Source of the DNA: Xenoacremonium recifei
Lineage: Eukaryota > Ascomycota > Sordariomycetes > Hypocreales > Nectriaceae
Assembly: GCA_012184525.1 (NCBI GenBank)
Contig: WOFQ01000028.1
Location: 248,001 to 312,000 of the forward strand
Reading direction: 5' to 3'
DNA length: 64,000 nucleotides
Of this stretch, positions 54,761-64,000 are shown one piece after another. Within the stretch, counting starts at the first letter, position 1. Each line of letters begins with the position of its first letter. The translations under genes and the position numbers were made by a program. Below the pieces are notes generated by a model. It searched no databases. It was not told the DNA's origin and was given only the letters and a program-made list of their open reading frames with translations.

Positions 54761-55990
54761 ATGATGATGTTATTCACTTTTATCCTCACTGTTCTCCCCT
54801 GCCTAGTTCATGGAGTTGCGTTGAGCGGCTCCGCTGGACAGGTTCACGTTGTTTGGCGTGCCTTGAGAGACGGGTCTGTCACTTCTCTTGAAGTTCTCAG
54901 CGACGACGGCAAGACATCCTACGGCCAAGTCTGTGGCAGCAATAAACTTGCTACAGGTCAATTTGCAGCCACGCCATTGACGTTTAACATTGACAGCGAG
55001 GTTCTTGGAAACTTAACGATTGGAGACAATTCATATGATACCGAGGACGAGGGGGCCACCGTTGATTGTAGCAAGCTCTACAATGATGATTATATGATTG
55101 TTGACTGTCTCGCTGAGTGGGAGGGTGCTCCTCTAACCCCTTCTACGAAGGCAGACTGCTTCACTGATCATGACGATGCCTTCGAAGATATTTTTGCTTT
55201 CAATTCCCCTGCCCTGCCCGATGAGGATTGGACATGGGGTCCTGCTAACACCACCAATACCACATCTTTCGATTCTCGAGCGATATTTGGAGAAGATGAC
55301 TATGATGATGTCGATCACGAGCTTGCCCTCGACAAGCGCAGTGATCCATTATGCACGAAGGTCCAAACCCCAGAGAAGTGTCCTCATCCCAAACCAAAGC
55401 AACTCCATCGCCATAGGCAGATGACAGTGAGACGGTCCAAAATAGCCTTCTTCTTCTAGTACTGACACTCAACAGGAAAGTAACACAGGTGGTGGAATCG
55501 GTTCCTTTTCGTACAAATCGCATACCGATAGCTGGAGCGCTAGCTTCTCCATCTACGATTTCTTCACCGGTGGCTACAAGGTGACCGATACAAGAGCCAG
55601 TGGAAATTTTGCTTCTTGCCCAAGACACAAAAAGGCAGTTTGCCTATGGCATTCCACGGCTTTCACGAGTTGGAAAGCCCGGAACACATGGCATCTAGAG
55701 GGCCAACCAATTGAGTGTCCCAACACCGTCCACAAGAAGAAATGTTCGCCGAAGAAGCGTATCAAGGCCCCAAACAAAGGAAACTGTGGTGGGTAAGTTA
55801 ATTAGTTGCCTTTACTTCAACCCCTTCTACCCCAGTTCACAGCTTATGCGGCCCGACCTTGTCATCAGTGTGCGCGTAGACTGACCGATTTGCGTGCAGA
55901 GGATTTTATTGCGTTGTGGGTGCAAAGTACTGCCGCTCTCTCGGAGCGCACTATTGGGCACATAAGCACAAAGGGTTACCGAGTTGTTAG
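54761..55990 (+). CDS. Secreted Cys-rich protein with a Kex2-type processing site
   Basis: The product is 357 residues from exons 54761-55426, 55476-55792 and 55900-55990; the introns are 49 and 107 bp. A signal peptide, MMMLFTFILTVLPCLVHG, is followed by an acidic, N-glycosylatable domain (NTTNTT near residue 165) with several Cys. The acidic run ends at LDKR, a Kex2 cleavage motif, after which SDPLCTKV would begin a mature basic, Cys-rich C-terminal part of about 160 residues, ending KGLPSC. A pro-region plus Kex2 site plus disulfide-rich mature chain is the layout of secreted effector, defence or killer-type proteins. I do not recognise the family, so no activity is claimed. The last exon contributes Cys in FYCVVGAKYC and at the C-terminus, which supports the splice. 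Confidence 0.7.
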
Positions 55991-56820
55991 CACATCAGAC
56001 ACCCGGAGATTCAAGAGAGTACTTCGTGGATGTTTGTTTAGATCATTTACGATCTATTATGTTCTCTAGCTGAATGAAGCCTTGGTACAGGTTTTTGTCC
56101 CATTGCAAGGGTTTTTCCTGTGCTTCTATGCGAATGCAAAGGCAGTTCCTGTTTAGTTTTAGGTAATTAGGAATATTAAAATTCGTCAATCCCCATCTTA
56201 TGAGTCAATGTTCAGAGTACTTTATTAAAGTCGCGGAATGGAATGTGCCAAGTCCAAGAACACCGTCATGATAAAAAATCTTTCTTGTATTGTTTGACGA
56301 TGCATTTAATCCAGTCTGACATAGCTTTCCAGACCAATTGTCAGGATTTCAAGGAATACGCTGAATACGCTGATGAAGACCCTTTTGAAAGCGTGACTCA
56401 AGAACTGAGCTCGAGCCGTCTTCGGCATGAACTATCAGCGTAGATTATTGTAAGCGACGAGAATGAGTCACCTCCGTCTACATGACGTTTAAAGGAGATT
56501 CCGGTATACTAACAAAGACTCCCAAACCTCATGTAGCAGGGCTCTTTACTCCACGCACATGTTGTTGCATCGCCAAGGATTGGTGCGCTAAAGTCAGAAA
56601 GTCGATGAGGCATGGCGGGCACGGCGTGAGTCACGGTGGTTTCGGGAAAATCCTGGGAATCGGGTGAGAAACGCGGGGAAATTTCCCCGGCCAGCCTTCA
56701 GGTATTTAATCGCAATGCTTCGTGCTTTGAAAGAAGAGGAATTTCAGAGCTTTCAAGAAAAAAAAAACCAACCGGACTCTTTTAGCCAAAATTTATCTTC
56801 AACCTCCTCATAGTACCAAG
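55991..56820. other. Intergenic, no gene recognised
   Basis: This is the 3' flank of the secreted-protein gene and the promoter of the methyltransferase. The stretch before 56821 has an A-run near 56760 and a pyrimidine-rich end. Small frames here have no domain content. Confidence 0.5.
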
Positions 56821-57561
56821 ATGGACGCCCCTCCTTCGAACCTCAAGGATCGTCTACGCGCATCCTACAACTCCGTCGCCGAAGAGTACAACACCTGGAC
56901 AGAAAGCCATCATAACCTTCGTCTCAAGTACCTTGAAAAACTCTACGAGCATGCGCCGGACCTCCTGTCTTCAGATGCTCTTCCTCAGGTGCTCGAACTT
57001 GGCTCTGGAGCGGGGTTGCCGGTGGCGAAGATGATGTTGGAGAGCAACCCAAACTTGAATCTCGTGGCAAATGACTTGTCAGATGTCATGATGGATCTGG
57101 CCAAGAAGAACCTCGCAGACTTTGGAGACCGTGTGAAATGTGTTCCTGGAGATATGACGGCTGTCTTTGCTACAGCGACGTCCGCAGATATGCTGTCGTC
57201 AACATCTTCCTCAGCATATCACATATTGCCCTCTTCCCTTTCTGCTGTTGTCGCTCTATATAGCATCATACACCTACCCCAATCCGAGCAGCGCACCATG
57301 CTAGAGCGCATTGCTTCGTGGCTCAAACCTGGGACGGGATGTCTCATGGGCAGTTTCGCCGGCGGCAAGGAAGCCCCAGGTCACGAGGTGGAAAAATGGA
57401 TGGGCAAGGATGATTGGATGTACTGGAGTGGGCTCGGTAGTCAAGGGACGGTGAAGCTGCTGGAAGAGCTTGGGATGGAGGTGTTGGTGAAGGAGAAGGA
57501 AATGGAAGATGGAAGTGAGTTCCTGTGGGTAGTTGCGAGGAAACGCGGGGATGCAGAGTAG
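56821..57561 (+). CDS. Class I SAM-dependent methyltransferase
   Basis: This is a single exon of 246 residues, with ATG 56821 following ACCAAG. YNSVAEEYNTWTESH at the start is typical of small-molecule methyltransferases of the UbiE/type 11 group. Motif I is VLELGSGAGLPVAK (about residues 57-70), with the SAM-binding Gly cluster, followed by the acidic strand end LVANDLSDVM (motif II region). VVALYSIIHLP corresponds to motif IV and WLKPGTGCLMG to motif V-VI. A serine/threonine-rich insert lies near residues 120-140. The acceptor substrate is unknown. It is convergent with the bZIP-DUF3425 gene, 208 bp between stops. Confidence 0.88.
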   Translation: MDAPPSNLKDRLRASYNSVAEEYNTWTESHHNLRLKYLEKLYEHAPDLLSSDALPQVLELGSGAGLPVAKMMLESNPNLNLVANDLSDVMMDLAKKNLADFGDRVKCVPGDMTAVFATATSADMLSSTSSSAYHILPSSLSAVVALYSIIHLPQSEQRTMLERIASWLKPGTGCLMGSFAGGKEAPGHEVEKWMGKDDWMYWSGLGSQGTVKLLEELGMEVLVKEKEMEDGSEFLWVVARKRGDAE

Positions 57562-57769
57562 CCGTCTTATGTCACCGAAGATGGTTACTTCGTGATGTTT
57601 CCAGGCCTCCATACGGTATCCTTTCAATGAGATAGGAACCATTTGGGCCAAATTTTACATGAAGCAACAAGTTTGTGGGCGGAAAAGTCGAACGCGCCCT
57701 CTCCGATCATATTAATTTCGTCTCACTCACAGCTTGCGCACGGCGTCCGTTCAGTAATTAGCCGACACC
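57562..57769. other. Convergent 3' region
   Basis: This lies between the stop codons of the methyltransferase and bZIP genes. Nothing else was recognised. Confidence 0.4.
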
Positions 57770-58805
57770 TCAAATAATGCTAAAGCCCATCTCTGTCCAG
57801 TCAATCGGCTTGTCTCCTCGGGATTGACGCCACCTATTCGTCGATAAAAGGAGCTCTTGACAGTTACTTTTGATCATCCAGCCCCATTTCTCTACAAAAC
57901 CCTCCTCTACCTCCCATGAGCTGACAGACCATGGATCACCCCATACAACCATTCCTCTGCGTTCGTCATGATGGCCATTCGTGGTTCGCGAATGAGAACT
58001 TGACACATCGCTGTTTTGCATGCCTTTATTCCCGATTTCGCCGAGCATGTCAAGATATAGATCGCATGAATCGAAAGTTCCTTGTGCAAGAATGAGAACG
58101 TCCCGTAGAGCGGGCAAAGGAAACAAATCAATCCAGGGTGCGTGGGGTGTATACTGTTGCAGAACGGTGGGCTCCAGTGTCGGGGGGACCACTGATGGTA
58201 GCGGAAGTGCAGATATAATTCTCGGGTCCCCTTCGTCCAAGTTTGTTGTGCATCCGAAGATATGGTCTTTGCAAAGACTTTGCATATTGATCAAAAGAGC
58301 CCGATAGACATTCAGCTGGACGAGATGAATGAGATGATCAGCGGACAGCGTGAAATGAAGGTCGTTATTATGGCGCCTTGGAATAGTGACTGTAATGTCC
58401 AACTGTTTGATCAATTTGTCTCCTGGCGGTTTACTGGGTTTCGCTGGCTGCCGTGGTGTAAAGTGAGCGACTTGGTTCCCTTGCTGGATGTCGAAGATTT
58501 TGGAGCGCAAGGGCGTTTGTTTCTTAGGTTCCTGACGTCGTCCTTGTTTCAAGTATTTGTAATGAGAATTTTGCATGCGAAACCGAAGGATAACGGGGGC
58601 TTACTTCGCGCTCTTTGATTCAGTTTGTTCTGCAATCTTCTTCGAGCTGCGGGATCAGCAAGTCCAGTCCAATCATCATTACTATCTAACGCCTGTCCAT
58701 CATATTAGCATCCACTCAACGACCTTATCAGGGATCAATCTGCTGGCTCACCTCAGGCAATCGATGTGCCAAATCCAAGTCTATGTGAGGGGTGAAAGGA
58801 TCCAT
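57770..58805 (-). CDS. bZIP-type transcription factor with DUF3425
   Basis: This is a nuclear regulator of 304 residues. Exons are 58805-58752, 58692-58605 and 58542-57770, with introns of 59 and 62 bp. The first exon gives MDPFTPHIDLDLAHRLPE and the second the basic region ADPAARRRLQNKLNQRARRRR (about residues 30-50), the N-x3-(Q)R type of fungal bZIP. No clear leucine zipper follows, which is usual in this family. The C-terminal half is DUF3425: HAPWIDLFPLPALRDVL near residues 175-190, VVWGDPWSVSSWEVEEGFVEKWGWMIK near 240-265 and LLLSTNRWRQSRG near the end. The unspliced long frame alone misses the basic region. It is convergent with the methyltransferase and is a candidate regulator of a nearby gene. 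Confidence 0.92.
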
Positions 58806-59419
58806 GTCACGGGGGTTGAACCGGGTGCACCGGAATTATGACACCCGGACACAGAGGGTCCCGAGTCTCTTCCGTTAAGAACTAGAGAATTCAAGTAACA
58901 AAGCCTCAGAATACAAGAAAGTAATACGACGGAAAGGAGTGTGAAAACACGTTGGGCTGTTGTCACTCCGAGATGTCGGGTTCCTTCAGAGGAACTGGTG
59001 TGTTGCTGACATCCCAATCCAATTGTGGCTAGTGATGCACCTGCCAGCTGCTGACGCACTAAACTTAATCAAGGATCCCTGTGTTTTCCAAGACTCCAGG
59101 AGACACAGGATGCCGAGTGTCAAGACCAAGGTCACATTTAAAGACAAGAGGGTGGAGCAAATGATGAACGAACGTGTCAGATCTATTCCGAAATTGCATC
59201 AAAGACATGATATTCGGTGCTGATGAGCCAAACCGAGCCCGGTATAGTTTGTACACCTGCCGCTGATGCACTAAACTCCCTTTCTTAAGGATGCAATACC
59301 AGGCATCTCACCCCTAACCTCAATCCTTATTCTCAATTTATAAAAGGCGTAGCCAGTACATCATTTCTCTCTCTTGATTGCGTCCTTTTCACCACTTAAG
59401 CAACTCAAAGCAACGAAAA
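58806..59419. promoter_or_regulatory. Divergent promoter with a direct repeat, bZIP and SDR genes
   Basis: This 614-bp region lies between the divergent starts 58805 and 59420. It contains a repeated word, close to CTGCCxGCTGAxGCACTAAACT, at about 59040-59064 and 59255-59276. The copies have the same orientation and differ by a few bases. They could be binding sites for the adjacent regulator; no evidence beyond position supports that. Confidence 0.4.
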
Positions 59420-60358
59420 ATGCCCAAAACAGTCCTCATTACTGGGTGTAGTGTTGGGGGTATAGGGTACGCCCTCGCAGAACAGTTCCAGAAACGAGGC
59501 CTCATTGTCTTCGCAACCGCTCGAAATGTGTCAAAGATGGCCGATCTTGAAAAGCTACCAAACACGGTTCTCCTGCCTCTGGATGTGACTTCGCCCTCTG
59601 AGATTTCGGCGGCTGCTGCAGAGGTCAAGGCACGAACTGGAGGAACTCTTGACTACCTTGTCAACAACTCAGGTCTCTCAGGTTACATGCCTGCGCTAGA
59701 TCAAGACATTGACAAGGGGAAAGAAATCTTCGAGGTCAATTTTTGGGGCGTCTTGCGGATGATCCAAGGATTTGCACCATTGCTCATAGAGGCTAAGGGT
59801 ACCGTAGTCAACATCGGATCGGTCAATGCTATTGTCCACCCTCCGTTCTGTGGTGAGTTCTGAGCCGACATACCCGATAAAAGGATCTGCTTACTCAGAT
59901 GAATAGCTGTATACAATGCATCTAAGAGCTCTATTCATAGTCTTGGAGAGACGTTAAGGATGGAATTGAAGCCCCTGGATGTCAAAGTTCTTACGGTCGT
60001 TACGGGAACTATCCAGACCAACATCAGTACCAACGTGGCCCGGACCGGGTTACCATCAAGTTCAACTTACAAACCTGTTGAACAGTACATGCAGAAAATG
60101 TACGAAGGAACAGCACACCCCAACAAGATGAAGGCTAGTGCGTATGCCGAACAAGTTGTTAGCGATATCCTTGGAGGGGTCACGGGTAAAACGTGGCGAG
60201 GAGCGAATGCTGCAACGGCACGTTATGTTGCGCCAATTTTGCCTACTTCAATGAAGGTGAGGGTATGCTATCGCTTCAAGTCCACGGGCTAACAATTTGT
60301 GCATTAGGATAACATTTTGACCAACGAAACCAACTTGAATCAAGTGAGACGTGATTAG
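59420..60358 (+). CDS. Short-chain dehydrogenase, AYR1-like
   Basis: This is an NADPH-dependent oxidoreductase of 277 residues, resembling 1-acyldihydroxyacetone-phosphate reductase (Ayr1) of lipid metabolism. Exons are 59420-59852, 59907-60256 and 60308-60358, with introns of 54 and 51 bp. I start at ATG 59420 (MPKTVLITG) because the ATG 42 bases upstream gives an unusual leader. The Rossmann motif is TGCSVGGIG, followed by VNNSG, then IGSVNA with the catalytic Ser, and Y147-N-A-S-K151. The C-terminal part has the VVTGTIQTNI stretch after the active site, typical of the Ayr1 group. Classical members have TGCSSGGIG; the Val replacing Ser is a small departure. Confidence 0.9.
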
Positions 60359-60692
60359 AGCACAAGTGTACAGAAGATAGGGCGCGTAATTGTTGACTTA
60401 AATCTGTTGCGGTGGAATTCGAGGAAATGATGGATGCTTTCAAACACGGGACGTCAACCTTAAGCTAGGCATTACGGAATATACGTGTCACAGCAGAGAG
60501 ACCTTGACTGTAGAATAAGTAACCAGCCGTACGCAAACTAATTTTGTATCTTTAGGCCTTGCATTGCTCATGATGACTCCAGGTGTTACAGCCATTCCAT
60601 TCTAATGCCTATGGTAATTATAAGTTACAAGAAATACCACAGACTGCCTACCAAAAACTTTTCAATAACTGTATCGCTCCAAGGTCTCCCGA
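60359..60692. other. Convergent 3' region
   Basis: This lies between the stop codons of the SDR and the permease. AT-rich and without coding signal. Confidence 0.4.
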
Positions 60693-62506
60693 TTAGGTCT
60701 CAACGATAGGGCCGTTGTATTCCTTCTTGGCATGAACAAAGTAGTAGACAACACTGAAAATGACAACTGCACCGGTCACCAGAACGCTCCAGTTCATCAG
60801 TGCTGGGGTGGGGTCCAGCACCGGGGGCCAGAAGCTGAAGAAGCCAATGACAATGAGGTAGCAGATCGTGAACAGGTTGTTGGCGATACCAAAGACACCG
60901 GGGAGATGGAAGGGACCCCAGACCAGCTCGGCACCAGTCGTATTCGCCAGTGCGGGGAGATCGGCAGAGCCAGGCAAGGCGAATCCCTTCGTGGTGCGGC
61001 GGTAGAGGAGAAGAACGGCGGCGATGAGATAAGAGCCGTAGAGGCAAGAGATGGAAAGGGACGTCACGTTCTGGAATGCGACTGGTGACCCAATGTTGAT
61101 GAGAGACAAGAGAACCGAGATAACAGTGGTGACGGCAACAGCCCAGACGGGAACAGTCGTGCGAGCGTCGACTTGTGAGAGGGTGCGCCAGAATGGCAGA
61201 CCACGGTCACGGGCGAAGGACCAGAAGACTCGAGAGGTTGAGGCGAGCATGCCAACCGTTGCGCTGGCGCCGAGGATCATGATGATGGCAGCCATGACAG
61301 TGGCACCGGCCGTAGATCCAGTAGCTTGCTGGAAGATGTACATGTGCGGGAAACCCAACAGACCAGGACCAGAGCTGAGAGCGGCGTCGAAGTCGCCCAT
61401 GCAGAAGACCATGGCAATGATCATGGCGAAGCCAGTGGTGCCGTTAATAACCAAACTCAGGAGAATGGATCGAGGAACCACGACAGAAGGGTTAACGGTC
61501 TCCTCGGACATCTAGGGTGAGTTAGCAGCATTCGACAAATGGAGTGGGAGCTGGGGCTATGGAAAACTTACGTGGAAAGCGGCATCAGTACCAACGAACG
61601 CAAACACATTCCCCATTGCACCTATCATGAAAGATAGGCCCTGAGTCTGCCAACCGCCGTTGTTGACAAAGGTTGTGAACGTCTCTTTAGCATCGGCGTG
61701 GGGACCGAGAACAACTAGGGGAATCAGGATAGCAAAGAAGCCCAGGACGTGGAGGATCAAGATCAACCCCTCGAACTTGGGAAGCGTAGAGCTGACCATG
61801 GTGTTGATGAAAACAGCAAAGAAGAAGATGGCCCAGAATAGCAGGGTACCTTGCCAAAGCTTTGGCACGAAGTCCACGTTATTCAGAGATGCCAAACCCA
61901 AGACCATGTTGCCGGTGAGGAGAGCACTGGAGGCGACAGAGCCTTGCCAACCACCAACTGTCAACATGCCAGTGAGATAGCTCAGGAACTTTGCGCACGA
62001 GCGAGGAGCCATCATGGCCACCCAGTGATACTGTCCACCGCTCGTAGGAGCCACTTGTAGCTATTAGTATTGGCTAGCCAAGGGTTTGGGAGATGTCCTT
62101 ACTGGAGACGAGCTCACACATTGTAGCGAAGACACTGAAGTTGCCCGCCCAGACGACGAGGTAGCTATAGATGACACCCGCAGTGCCACCATTGTTGAGA
62201 CCCTGTGCGAAAAGAACAGTGACGGCTTCCCAGGTAATGAGAATCGTGCAGCTGAAACCGAGAATCGACATGAACCCAAAGTTACGCTGATCAATCATAC
62301 CCATCAGCAGTAGTACCAAAGCTTATCAGGGATTGTCGTACCTTGAGGACCTGTTTCTTACCCAGCCGTGCCAGCTGATCATTGTCGACGTAGTTGCTCG
62401 AGGAGCGAACGCCAGAGTGAGGCTCGTCCGCATCCACCACCCGTGATTGGGGGGACTTGACGGAGGCCAAGTTGCCCATCTCGTGGCTTGAGGTATCGCT
62501 AGCCAT
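60693..62506 (-). CDS. APC-superfamily permease (amino acid/choline type)
   Basis: This is an integral membrane transporter of 549 residues. Exons are 62506-62342, 62286-62103, 62053-61572 and 61511-60693, with introns of 49-60 bp, all in phase. The cytosolic N-terminus of about 55 residues is polar and is followed by RNFGFMSILGFSCTILITWEA, the first helix, and VSMAPTSGGQYHWVAMMAP, a typical signature of fungal choline/amino-acid APC permeases. FVGTDAAFHMSEETVNPSVVVPRSI is the conserved intracellular loop. The C-terminus ends HAKKEYNGPIVET, related to EYNGPPEEF of the permease at 3423-5005. The long internal frames seen without splicing are fragments of this gene. The upstream leader (62520-62720) is pyrimidine-rich on the coding strand. 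Confidence 0.93.
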
Positions 62507-64000
62507 GTTGCAGTGCTCAATCAAGCAAAAGGGAAGTTGTCAATGAATGGACTGGAGAAGAGAAAGAAGGGAAGGAGGGGGAGCGGGATGGGAATGATAG
62601 AGGATTCGAGACACGAGGAGAAAAAGCAAAACCAACACTCGAGCATAAGCAATGCAAGGACTGTGCAAGGACTAAGCACGATGTAACGACGACGACAGAC
62701 ATCCGGAGAAAAAAAAAGTCCAACGGCGGTGCATTTACAACCCTTGAATCGACCCATGCTTCTAAGCGACGAGAGCTGGTACCGGTACGGAGTGCGCAGC
62801 TCCATGCGACACAGTACGCCAAGGATCTCAGCGCGAGATTTTCAAATTGACGTCCCCTGTCAGCCGGTTAGCTTAGGCTACTGTTCCGAAGCACAGGGGG
62901 GGAGGGCCCCAGCAACACTACGCCAAATCCTACCTTATGTTAGGTCGGAAGCTCAATGGCGTCCGGGGGCTGGACGCTAGCCCGCCCAACACGGCATGTG
63001 AAAAGGGCGGCGGGGGGAGCCCAGTGGCTCAGGCAACCTGGAACGCGGGATGATGGTGTTGTCACATATCACAGAGGCAAGACGCTATTCTTTCTTTTTC
63101 CCGTCCAAGCCGTCCTCCTATGAAGTGATTTCTTCCGGCTACAGCGGTGACTCTAGCTGATAGACTGTTTCAAAGATAAGCCACACATAAGCCGGAGCTC
63201 ACTGGTCACTCAGCTGGACGCGTTCACTGCCGGAGGCCCAGTCTCAGTTGACGTAATGAATACTCTCCACCTTATGTACACAGAGCACGGAGTATGGAGT
63301 GCAGCAAACAGAAATGGTACACTCGCCGGGGCAGTGGGACAGAGCGTGCATGATCTGGCTTTGACTCAAATGCAAGTCTCAGTGCGTGGTTCGCTACCGG
63401 CACGGAACACCTTGGGGTTCTCGCTGCTACCTCTCCTCGCCCTCGGTTCCGTCGGCACTGTGACTGTATCATCGCTGATCCCCCCCATGAGCTGACATGG
63501 CCTGCTTGATTCGGGGCTTCCTCCACGAAGCTACGAACTACTGCAACCAAGACACAGTCCGGCGAGCAACCCTGTTCCGCTGCGGTCTGTGCTTTCGCCC
63601 TGGAAGATCTACGAACCCGAGGACTTTAGCGGCCCCTGTGTGATCCATACTGCCCCCTGCAGATGGACCGCGCCGCCTATCACTCAAACAAGTGCGCTTT
63701 CTAGCCACTAATTGGCTTCTTCCGCCTACCGAGCAATGCGCCACCACCCCTGACAGGGCCTGTGTGCTTGCTTGGAGCTCATTCTGTTGGTTCTCAAGGT
63801 ATCTTCTCTTCATTCGTTATGCTATGTACCTAGCTAGCTTGGTTTTGTCCGTGCAGGCTCCAGAGCCTCCGCGATATTTCGCACCGTCCAAAATCCCCCC
63901 ATTGAATTGGAAAAAAAAAATAACGAAAGAAAATCGTAACAGTAAGTAACTTCCCCTGGTTAATTCTGCTCCATCGCTCGCTTGTGCATACTCTCTACCT
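62507..64000. other. Permease upstream region and unassigned sequence
   Basis: The first 300 bp should hold the permease promoter. The rest has small overlapping frames on both strands with no domain, signal peptide or splice logic. The window ends before any further gene is recognised. Confidence 0.5.

Noticed and set aside
62064..62319. Two overlapping frames within the right permease
   Set aside because: One is an exon of the permease read through an intron and the other is an out-of-frame shadow.
1..64000. tRNA and rRNA genes
   Set aside because: I looked for the TPsiC-type GGTTCGAATCC word and for a cloverleaf around it and found none; no rRNA-like stretch was seen. A covariance-model scan would be needed to be sure.

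Overview
The window reads as a gene-dense stretch of a filamentous ascomycete (Pezizomycotina) genome. The evidence is many short (43-107 bp) GT-AG introns, C6 zinc-cluster regulators, MFS/APC/PTR transporters, a fungal bZIP-DUF3425 regulator, a DUF6594 relic and a PNP-NACHT-ankyrin (fungal NLR) gene pair. An Aspergillus/Penicillium-like relative would fit, but the sequence alone does not fix the genus. No rRNA, tRNA, CRISPR or bacterial-type operon was recognised. Exon joins were worked out by hand from splice sites and reading-frame continuity.

Layout. 1-8.9 kb: a truncated Ser/Arg-rich hypothetical gene (minus), an APC permease (minus) and a C6 regulator (plus), separated by long gene-free stretches. 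9.2-25.5 kb: an accessory island built as a large inverted duplication. The left arm (about 9.2-15.0 kb, minus) and right arm (about 21.7-25.5 kb, plus) each carry an intact three-exon NLR-type gene: nucleoside-phosphorylase-like domain, NACHT NTPase, ankyrin repeats. The two proteins differ in length by exactly 19 ankyrin units (21 versus 2). The 6.7-kb spacer holds an intact Tc1-type DD34E transposase, an orphan protein gene, a DUF6594 pseudogene with two in-frame stops, and GC-rich palindromes.

26.7-38.7 kb: a small GPI-anchored secreted protein, a DJ-1/PfpI protein, an F-box-like protein, a 14-TM-type MFS exporter divergent from a C6 regulator, a GFA-family enzyme and a PTR2 peptide transporter. 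DJ-1, MFS, regulator and GFA could form a small reactive-carbonyl response group.

40.4-53.4 kb: a C2H2 protein, then a run that looks like a catabolic or small biosynthetic cluster: C6 regulator, TauD-type dioxygenase, class II aldolase, ketopantoate-reductase-like enzyme, amino-acid permease, secreted agmatinase/ureohydrolase and GST-like protein. The chemistry suggests uptake and breakdown of an amino- or guanidino-acid; this is inference.

54.7-64 kb: a secreted, probably Kex2-processed cysteine-rich protein, a SAM methyltransferase, a bZIP-DUF3425 regulator, an AYR1-like short-chain dehydrogenase and a second APC permease, followed by 1.5 kb with no recognisable gene.
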